Shown here piece after piece: positions 25,147-30,442 of a DNA stretch of 30,442 nt (positions are counted from its first letter, which is position 1; the number at the start of each line of letters is the position of its first letter). The DNA is taken from positions 1-30,442 of the forward strand of contig JAJRSY010000330.1 in assembly GCA_024278565.1 (NCBI GenBank). The letters run 5' to 3'. Both the position numbers and the translations under genes were made by a program. The DNA comes from Bacteroidota bacterium. Lineage in GTDB: Bacteria; Bacteroidota; Bacteroidia; Flavobacteriales; Flavobacteriaceae. The notes below the pieces were generated by a model. The model saw only the letters and a program-made list of their open reading frames with translations, was not told the origin of the DNA and did no database searches.

Positions 25147-27981
25147 TCACAAACCTAATTCTTTTCTCAAAAACTTTGCCGTATAACTCTTTTTATCCTT
25201 ACATAACAGTTCAGGAGTACCTTTGGCAACCACCATGCCACCCCCACGGCCACCCTCGTAGCCAATGTCGATGATATGATCCATTAATTTGATAACATCC
25301 ATATTATGTTCTATGATCACTATGGTATTTCCTTTGTCCACCAATTTGTTCAAAACTTCCATAAGTACCCGAATATCTTCAAAATGCAAACCTGTTGTAG
25401 GTTCGTCCAAGATATAAAAAGTATTGCCCGTATCACGTTTTGATAGCTCTGTGGCCAGTTTTATGCGTTGTGCTTCCCCACCTGACAGGGTGGTTGATTG
25501 TTGCCCCAAAGAAATATAGCCCAGACCCACATCTTGAATGGTCTTCAGTTTTCTATTGATTTTCGGGATCAATTCGAAAAAAGTGACCGCTTCGTTGATG
25601 GTCATTTCCAAAACATCGGCAATTGACTTGCCCTTATACCTTATTTCAAGTGTTTCCCTGTTGAAACGTTTGCCATTGCAGGTTTCGCATTCTACATACA
25701 CATCGGGCAAGAAGTTCATTTCTATCACCCGTAACCCTCCACCTTGGCAGGTTTCACAACGACCGCCCTTTACATTAAAACTGAATCGGCCTGGTTTATA
25801 ACCACGAATGGCCGCTTCGGGCGTTTTGGTGAATAAGGTTCGTATTTCGCTGAAAACCCCTGTATAGGTTGCCGGGTTCGAACGAGGGGTCCTGCCAATG
25901 GGCGATTGGTTGATCTCTATGACCTTGTCAATATGCTCCAATCCCTTTATTTTTTTGTAGGGCATTGGTTTTTTGACACCATTGAAGTAATGGGCGTTCA
26001 TAATAGGGTATAGGGTCTCGTTTATCAAAGTGGATTTACCACTTCCCGAAATACCCGTAATACCGATTATTTGCCCTAAGGGAAAATCTACCGTGACATT
26101 TTTCAAATTGTTGCCGGTACACCCTGATAGGCTTATCTTTTTTCCGTTTCCCTTACGACGGTCTTTAGGGATTGGAATCTTCTTTTTACCGGTAATATAA
26201 TCGGCGGTCAAGGTTTTGTGCTTTTTTAAATCTTCAGGTCTGCCTTCAGAAATAATCTCCCCCCCATGTCGACCAGCCTTAGGGCCAATATCTATGACAT
26301 GGTCGGCACGCTCGATCATATCGCGATCATGTTCTACAACAATTACCGAGTTGCCAATATCACGCAGTGCCTCTAAAGATTTTATCAATCGGTCATTGTC
26401 ACGCTGGTGCAAGCCTATGCTGGGTTCGTCCAATATATAGAGTACCCCTACCAATTGAGATCCTATCTGTGTCGCCAGACGGATGCGCTGCGCTTCTCCA
26501 CCGGACAACGACTTCGAGCTTCTGTTTAGCGAAAGATAATCTAGACCAACATCCAATAAAAATTGTACCCTGGTTTTTATCTCCTTAATAATATCTTCAG
26601 CTATTTTAAGCTGATTTCCTTTTAGTGTTTTCTCTAAGCCATTAAAGAATTGGGCCAGTTCGGCAATATCTAAGTCAGCCAGTTCGGCGATGTTCTTTTC
26701 ATTGATTTTAATGTTAAGGGATTCTTTTCTTAATCGCGTACCCTTGCACGTAGAACAGGTTTCGCGATCCATATACGCTGTGGCCCATCTTTTCAATGAA
26801 GTTGTGGCAGCTTCATCAAATTGATTTTTTATGAAATTAGCAATGCCTTCGTAATCAATTTTATAGGTTCTTTTTACACCAAGAGATTTGGAATTTACCA
26901 CGAAACTCTCAACCCCCCCGTTCAATAAAACGGACATGGCTTCTTTCGAAATTTTTGCAATTGGATCCGTTAGCTTAAAAGCATAGCGCTGTGCAATCGT
27001 TTCAATCTGTTTGAACGCCCAAGAATTTTTGTACGCTCCCAAAGGGGCGATTCCACCAGCCTGGATCGATAACTCCTTATTTGGGAATATCTTCTTTTCG
27101 TTTACCTCGTATACATGCCCCAGTCCTTTGCAATTGGGACACATGCCTTTTGGTGAATTAAAGGAAAATGTGTTGGGTTCTGGGCTGGGGTAGGAGATGC
27201 CCGTGGTGGGGCACATTAGATCTCGGCTGAAATAACGGGGTTCAATCGTGTTTTCCCCTAATATCATAAGCACATCATCGCCACTGTACATTGCGGTATC
27301 GATCGACTCGGCCAAACGCCTGTCAAGGTCCGAAGCCGTAGTGATTTTCAAGCGATCTATTACAATTTCGATGTCATGGGTCTTGTACCGATCTACTTTC
27401 ATGCCCTTGACGATATCTTTTATTTCACCATCTACCCGTACCTTTACAAAGCCTTGTTTGGCTATCTGACCAAAGAGTTCTCGGTAATGGCCTTTTCTAG
27501 ATTTGATTATCGGGGCAAGAACGTTTATTTTTTTTCCATCGTAATCTGACAGTATGAGCTTTTTTATCTGTTCATCGCTATAACTGACCATTTTTTCACC
27601 CGTATTATAGCTATGGGCATCACCGGCCCGGGCAAACAGCAAACGCAGAAAATCATAGATCTCGGTTATAGTACCGACTGTTGAACGGGGTGATTTCGAT
27701 GTTGTTTTCTGCTCAATGGCAATTACTGGTGAAAGGCCATCGATTTTATCAACATCGGGGCGTTCCAGACCACCTAAAAATTGACGGGCGTAAGCAGAGA
27801 AGGTTTCAATATACCTGCGCTGGCCCTCGGCATATATTGTATCGAAGGCAAGCGACGATTTGCCACTGCCCGAAAGACCGGTGATGACCACCAATTTCTC
27901 TCTCGGTATGGTGACATCGATATTCTTTAGGTTATGAACGCGTGCACCCCTGACCTCAATGTTTTCCTCGTACTTTATCAT
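25147..27981 (-). CDS. uvrA: Excinuclease ABC subunit A
   Basis: A 944-residue damage-recognition ATPase of nucleotide excision repair. Two ABC modules are visible: Walker A GLSGSGKSS (35-43) and GITGISGSGKSTL, each with SLSGGEAQRIRLA / TLSGGEAQRIKLA and D-E-P Walker B motifs (LDEPSIGLH, LDEPTTGLH). Zinc sites: the C-terminal one (CETCQGGG...CETCNGKRF) and CSTCKG are intact, but the first module reads C257-P-T-T260 ... C281-P-N-C284, so one of four cysteines is Thr. The ATG at 27981 is chosen over an in-frame TTG at 28002, which adds residues not in the family. It is first in a run with the LOG and barrel genes. Confidence 0.95.
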   Translation of the reverse strand: MIKYEENIEVRGARVHNLKNIDVTIPREKLVVITGLSGSGKSSLAFDTIYAEGQRRYIETFSAYARQFLGGLERPDVDKIDGLSPVIAIEQKTTSKSPRSTVGTITEIYDFLRLLFARAGDAHSYNTGEKMVSYSDEQIKKLILSDYDGKKINVLAPIIKSRKGHYRELFGQIAKQGFVKVRVDGEIKDIVKGMKVDRYKTHDIEIVIDRLKITTASDLDRRLAESIDTAMYSGDDVLMILGENTIEPRYFSRDLMCPTTGISYPSPEPNTFSFNSPKGMCPNCKGLGHVYEVNEKKIFPNKELSIQAGGIAPLGAYKNSWAFKQIETIAQRYAFKLTDPIAKISKEAMSVLLNGGVESFVVNSKSLGVKRTYKIDYEGIANFIKNQFDEAATTSLKRWATAYMDRETCSTCKGTRLRKESLNIKINEKNIAELADLDIAELAQFFNGLEKTLKGNQLKIAEDIIKEIKTRVQFLLDVGLDYLSLNRSSKSLSGGEAQRIRLATQIGSQLVGVLYILDEPSIGLHQRDNDRLIKSLEALRDIGNSVIVVEHDRDMIERADHVIDIGPKAGRHGGEIISEGRPEDLKKHKTLTADYITGKKKIPIPKDRRKGNGKKISLSGCTGNNLKNVTVDFPLGQIIGITGISGSGKSTLINETLYPIMNAHYFNGVKKPMPYKKIKGLEHIDKVIEINQSPIGRTPRSNPATYTGVFSEIRTLFTKTPEAAIRGYKPGRFSFNVKGGRCETCQGGGLRVIEMNFLPDVYVECETCNGKRFNRETLEIRYKGKSIADVLEMTINEAVTFFELIPKINRKLKTIQDVGLGYISLGQQSTTLSGGEAQRIKLATELSKRDTGNTFYILDEPTTGLHFEDIRVLMEVLNKLVDKGNTIVIIEHNMDVIKLMDHIIDIGYEGGRGGGMVVAKGTPELLCKDKKSYTAKFLRKELGL

Positions 27982-27999
27982 TATAATTTGGCAAAGTTG

Positions 28000-28007
28000 C
28001 AAAAATA
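28000..28007 (-). promoter_or_regulatory. Candidate -7 element of uvrA
   Basis: TATTTTTG on the minus strand is a perfect TAnnTTTG, 18 bases before the ATG at 27981, for a leader of about 12 nt. No TTTG/TTG was found at the usual distance upstream, and no GGAwwwwwTCC operator like those at 29164-29215 is seen here, so control by the S24 repressor is not supported. Confidence 0.4.
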
Positions 28008-28166
28008 AGGATTTGATACTTAGAACCCGACTTGAGTTGATTTATTTGTTGTTCGTGGCTGCGCCTTCGAAGTAATGAACTACCGCAACTAAGATTTAAC
28101 GAGTAATCAGTTGTATTCCTTAGTTTCACAACCCACCTGTGAATATTGAAGTAGCGTAGGTAAGAT

Positions 28167-28952
28167 CTAGCCTGCCCTTTTTTGGTCTAGATAATTCAAT
28201 TGTAGACCTGTATCATGCTGTGGTGTGCGTAATTTTGCATTGATTCGAGACCTGACATCTATTTTTTTGAAATAGTCATTGTACTGGTTCTCAGAATTAT
28301 GGCATTGACCTGAAAATGTTTTGCCTTCTTGTATGACATTGTTGTACATTCCGTTAAGGTTCAAAGAGATGATTTCTGTCTTTTTTAAATTATGGTGCAC
28401 CCCGTATTTTCTTTTTATGTCATAAATCAACCATTGTTGGTTGGCGTGGCGAGATCTAAAATGTTTTGTAATCAACGGTAGTACATCAAATTCTGGTGAT
28501 ATAGTGGCGAAACGCAATTGATCTTGTGTCAGTTGAAAACGAATAAAAGTTTCGATATGGTGTTTTTCCTTTCTTACTGCTTTTGCCAGTTGGCCGATAC
28601 GTACCATCGAACCAGTGGTGAAATTCAAATGCAAGGTATCAGTAGGGGAAAACAATTTTTTGATATAGCGATATAGCAATAGTTCGACCCCATTGGTTTC
28701 GCTCAAAAATGCAAAATAAATGTTCTCAATGGCAGAGTTGCTCTTACTCTGTATACCGTTCCACACCTTTCTGGCCTTGCCCATTTTAGTAAATACGGTT
28801 TCAGTTGCTGAAAACAGGCCCCTTTGTGCTATACGGTTTTTTTGAATATCGGTAACATCCGTTTTTTTATCAAAAGCTTGGTAGACAACGGTTAAAAAGC
28901 CATTGAAGCTTCCGTCGTAGATAAGAACCTTTCCATTGTCCATAGGTATCAT
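28167..28952 (-). CDS. TIGR03915/DUF4130 family putative DNA-repair protein
   Basis: A 261-residue protein. VLIYDGSFNGFLTVVYQAF at the N-terminus, YRYIKKLF, FIRFQLTQDQLRFATISPEFDVLPLITKHFRSRHANQQWLIYDIKR and YFKKIDVRSRINAKL are the pattern of TIGR03915 (DUF4130). This family is usually encoded beside a radical-SAM protein (TIGR03916) and is sometimes fused to a UdgX uracil-DNA glycosylase, hence a presumed role in DNA repair. The biochemical activity is not known to me. The radical-SAM partner is not next to it here. Its ATG at 28952 overlaps the stop of the 60-residue ORF (ATGA); an ATG at 28943 is an alternative start. By context it is controlled by the divergent S24 repressor. Confidence 0.85.
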   Translation of the reverse strand: MIPMDNGKVLIYDGSFNGFLTVVYQAFDKKTDVTDIQKNRIAQRGLFSATETVFTKMGKARKVWNGIQSKSNSAIENIYFAFLSETNGVELLLYRYIKKLFSPTDTLHLNFTTGSMVRIGQLAKAVRKEKHHIETFIRFQLTQDQLRFATISPEFDVLPLITKHFRSRHANQQWLIYDIKRKYGVHHNLKKTEIISLNLNGMYNNVIQEGKTFSGQCHNSENQYNDYFKKIDVRSRINAKLRTPQHDTGLQLNYLDQKRAG

Positions 28953-29131
28953 ATTTGATTGAATAAATTTAGTTGGGTCACTTGTGCCCTAATTCGGTTT
29001 GTTTGCCCTGTTGTGGAAATCGCTGCTGGTTTTTTCTTTTTCCTTACGGATGCCACATCCACACACCGGAAATCATCAATGCCCAGATGGGCAATAGCGT
29101 TGAGCTTTACATTTATTTCTTTTCGTTTCAT
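28949..29131 (-). CDS. Small 60-residue protein with C-terminal clamp-binding-like motif
   Basis: I do not recognise a family. The peptide begins MKRKEINVKLNAIAHLGIDDF, has a basic stretch VRKKKKP at 29-35, and ends VTQLNLFNQI. QLNLF at residues 53-57 fits the bacterial beta-clamp-binding pentapeptide (QL[SD]LF and near forms). Its stop overlaps the start of the TIGR03915 gene as ATGA, and a perfect -7 box lies about 25 bp before its ATG at 29131, both supporting a real gene. A much longer frame upstream of this ATG runs through the divergent gene and is not considered real. It could instead be the C-terminal remnant of a deleted partner gene: from memory, TIGR03916 proteins often end in a similar QLxLF-like tail. 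Confidence 0.6.
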   Translation of the reverse strand: MKRKEINVKLNAIAHLGIDDFRCVDVASVRKKKKPAAISTTGQTNRIRAQVTQLNLFNQI

Positions 29132-29154
29132 AAGACTTGAATTTGTAATTATTC

Positions 29155-29162
29155 CAAAAATA
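29155..29162 (-). promoter_or_regulatory. Leftward -7 element for the 60-residue ORF / TIGR03915 operon
   Basis: TATTTTTG (minus strand 29162-29155) is a perfect TAnnTTTG, 23 bases before the ATG at 29131. A matching TTTG -33 box is not evident; operator palindromes lie where it would be. A repressor or other protein on these sites could therefore control this promoter. Confidence 0.5.
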
Positions 29163-29163
29163 T

Positions 29164-29215
29164 GGATTATATCCCAATTATGGAAATAATCCATAAAAAA
29201 GTTTGGATATATTCC
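29164..29215. promoter_or_regulatory. Three-site operator between divergent promoters
   Basis: Three near-palindromic 11-mers share the pattern GGAwwwwwTCC: GGATTATATCC (29164-29174), GGAAATAATCC (29182-29192) and GGATATATTCC (29205-29215). Each is followed or preceded by TAT/ATA, giving TATGGA...TCCATA halves. TATGGATTAT (29161-29170) and ATAATCCATA (29186-29195) form a perfect 10-bp inverted repeat. The first site abuts the leftward -7 box and the third overlaps the rightward -33 box. They are the obvious binding sites for the S24 repressor encoded at 29235. Confidence 0.7.
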
Positions 29216-29231
29216 ATAATGTGTATATTTG
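29202..29231 (+). promoter_or_regulatory. Promoter of the S24 repressor gene
   Basis: TTTG (29202-29205), an 18-bp spacer and TATATTTG (29224-29231) match the Bacteroidota consensus fully. The ATG at 29235 is only 3 bases after the -7 box, so the transcript should begin at or very near the start codon (leaderless). The third operator palindrome overlaps the -33 element, indicating autorepression. Confidence 0.7.
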
Positions 29232-29234
29232 GAC

Positions 29235-30002
29235 ATGGAAACAGAGGTTGCAATAAAACGTTTTATAGCTATTAGAAGGGATTTGGGGCATACCCAAGCC
29301 GAATTTGCTAAAATGCTGGGTATTTCAAGTACCACGGCCGATATAGAAAGAGGCCGCACCAAATTGTCGGGCAAGGTGGTGGTCGAGTTGTTCAGGCAGT
29401 TCAAGATAAACCCTTTGTGGTTGTTTGGGGAGAGCGAAAACAAGTACTTGGAGAGCTTGAACACGAGTGTTATACCCAAAGTGGTCACCGTTGATTCAGC
29501 TGATAATGAGAACATGGTATTGGTGAACGCAAAGGCGGCGGCGGGCTACCCGCAGAACATTAAAGATACTTCATGGTATAAAGAGTTGCCGGCCTTTGAT
29601 TTTCCGTTGCCAGAATTCAGGAATGCGACCTATAGGGGCTTTCAGGTCGAGGGCGATAGTATGCTACCGAATTTAAGGCCTGGTGAGTGGGTACTGGCAA
29701 AGGCCGTGGAGCATATTGATGATATAAGCCCGAATAAAATATACGTGGTGGTTTTGCAAGATGCCGTTTTGGTCAAGAAAGTGGAAAAAAAGCCAAATTC
29801 CAATAATGTTACCTTGATCTCACTGAACGAAGCTTATCCGCCCTATGAAATAAAACCTTTTCAGATTCAAGAAATATGGCAGGTGAGCAGTAAGATCACT
29901 TTTGGGGTTGATGCCACTACCGAAACGGGACTTCTAAAACAGTTGCAGGAGTCGATGGATGAGTTGAAAAATCAATTCAGCAAACAACAATCAATAGGCT
30001 GA
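29235..30002 (+). CDS. LexA-like XRE/S24 self-cleaving repressor
   Basis: A 255-residue regulator. Residues about 5-65 form an XRE helix-turn-helix (HTQAEFAKMLGISSTTADIE). The C-terminal half is an S24/LexA peptidase-like domain with the scissile Ala103-Gly104 in KAAAGYP, nucleophile Ser142 in EGDSMLPNLRPGE and the general base Lys181 in AVLVKKV. The Ser-Lys spacing of 39 is close to LexA's 37. Family knowledge predicts RecA-stimulated self-cleavage after DNA damage and derepression. The TTG at 29229 lies inside the -7 box and cannot be transcribed as a start, so ATG 29235 is used. Divergent to a putative repair operon over three operators. It differs from true LexA in having an XRE rather than a winged-helix DNA-binding domain. 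Confidence 0.88.
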   Translation: METEVAIKRFIAIRRDLGHTQAEFAKMLGISSTTADIERGRTKLSGKVVVELFRQFKINPLWLFGESENKYLESLNTSVIPKVVTVDSADNENMVLVNAKAAAGYPQNIKDTSWYKELPAFDFPLPEFRNATYRGFQVEGDSMLPNLRPGEWVLAKAVEHIDDISPNKIYVVVLQDAVLVKKVEKKPNSNNVTLISLNEAYPPYEIKPFQIQEIWQVSSKITFGVDATTETGLLKQLQESMDELKNQFSKQQSIG

Positions 30003-30367
30003 CATTCAATAATATACCAATATTACGGGAATAGACTAAAAGACGTTAGATGTCAGACCTTTTGACATTTAGACCTGCCGGCAGGCAGGCTTTCAGTAAG
30101 TTGATCGGATCCGTTGGACGGACAGGTCTAAACCCATTTTCATGTGAAAAGTTTAGAAGTTTATAATTTAGAAGTTGGTGGTCTGGACGTTTATGCGATC
30201 GTACTCCTAAACTTTTTTTTGGCTCTATGTCGAATATAGTGGGTAATTTTATTAGTTCTATTTTCTGCGTTATCCTCAAGGTCTTACCGGTCTGCCTGCC
30301 GGGCAGGTTCATTAAGTCTTTTTTTTAAACCCCTAACCCCTAAACTATGTCCCCCAAAATTATAATA
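30003..30367. repeat. Intergenic region with dispersed repeat copy B and inverted GC palindromes
   Basis: No protein-coding content is credible here. AGACCTGCCGGCAGGCAGGC (30071-30090) and GTCTGCCTGCCGGGCAGGT (30290-30308) are inverted copies about 200 bp apart; each also contains its own palindrome (CCTGCCGGCAGG at 30074-30085, CCTGCCGGGCAGG at 30295-30307). Between and after them, 30173-30214 and 30319-30350 match the sequence at 18739-18831. An 88-codon frame through the repeats on the minus strand looks like translated repeat. The arrangement suggests a small non-autonomous element or a hairpin-pair insertion into copy B. Confidence 0.6.
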
Positions 30368-30442
30368 TCACAGTGTTTTAATGTAGAGTCCGCTTTCCTT
30401 TAAAGTAAATCCCAAATTTTTATATAGTTCTATGGCTGCAAG
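30368..30442 (-). CDS. GNAT-family acetyltransferase, 3' end only (partial)
   Basis: The last 24 codons before a TGA at 30370-30368 read LAAIELYKNLGF followed by TLKESGLYIKTL. This is the typical end of a GNAT acetyltransferase, where 'A..LYKNLGF' is the final alpha4-beta6 segment next to the acetyl-CoA site. The rest lies beyond the right edge, so substrate and start cannot be judged. Confidence 0.65.
   Translation of the reverse strand, partial: LAAIELYKNLGFTLKESGLYIKTL

Noticed and set aside
28167..28260. Possible frameshift at the end of the TIGR03915 gene, since the usual PKRYWKYLTE-like end is not literal
   Set aside because: The last residues (QH...NYLDQK) still align in register with the family end, and the other frames stop quickly; divergence explains it better.
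29132..29515. Longer minus-strand frame extending the 60-residue ORF upstream to 188 residues
   Set aside because: The extension is antisense to the S24 repressor gene and runs through its promoter and operators; the peptide has no family features. Only the part from the ATG at 29131 is kept.
30005..30030. AATATA/AATATT inverted repeat after the S24 gene as a terminator
   Set aside because: Weak AT-only pairing with no following T run.
30046..30312. 88-residue minus-strand frame
   Set aside because: It is read through the inverted GC palindromes and the dispersed repeat; no protein features, and the frame is explained by repeat composition.

Overview
The window comes from a chromosome of the phylum Bacteroidota, most likely a marine member of the Flavobacteriaceae. 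The genes are typical of that group: a fused E1 alpha-beta 2-oxoacid dehydrogenase, SusC-free outer-membrane proteins with short OmpA tails, a stand-alone HsdR-N-like protein beside holA, and a conserved one-TM protein of about 170 residues. Shine-Dalgarno sequences are mostly absent, and several upstream regions carry the Bacteroidota promoter form TTTG/TTG-N18..20-TAnnTTTG. I see no phage, IS transposase, CRISPR array, rRNA or tRNA. The species cannot be named from this sequence alone.

Left part (1-11100). The 5' tip of leuC runs off the left edge. Next is recG, split by an in-frame TAA immediately followed by ATG. A secreted M1 aminopeptidase and a patatin-like phospholipase follow as a coupled pair (ATGA overlap). 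Then come a one-TM conserved protein, an OmpA-like protein with a degenerate tail, an FMN/[3Fe-4S] glutamate-synthase-family protein, a secreted M20 amidohydrolase and a DsrE-like secreted protein. The gaps at 6883-7450 and 9008-9268 hold palindromic or inverted-repeat elements.

Middle part (11243-21349). This holds a UvrD/PcrA helicase with a TTG start, an esterase-like lipoprotein, a YciO/Sua5-type protein, a strong bidirectional terminator, an OmpA lipoprotein, a GT2 glycosyltransferase with an HsdR-N-like nuclease-fold protein, divergent holA, and the fused E1 dehydrogenase.

Right part (21560-30442). An apparent operon on the minus strand is uvrA, then a LOG-family protein, then an outer-membrane barrel carrying an inactive M1-peptidase-like domain. 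Beyond it lies the most interesting locus. A LexA-like XRE/S24 self-cleaving repressor is transcribed away from a two-gene operon made of a 60-residue protein ending in a beta-clamp-binding-like motif (QLNLF) and a TIGR03915/DUF4130 putative DNA-repair protein. Three evenly arranged 11-bp palindromes (GGAwwwwwTCC) sit between the two facing promoters. This looks like a small DNA-damage switch. The window ends with dispersed palindromic repeats and the 3' tip of a GNAT acetyltransferase gene.

Genome maintenance is over-represented: recG, uvrD/pcrA, holA, uvrA and the S24-controlled repair operon. Envelope functions (M1, patatin, OmpA pair, barrel, GT2, lipoprotein esterase) make up most of the rest.
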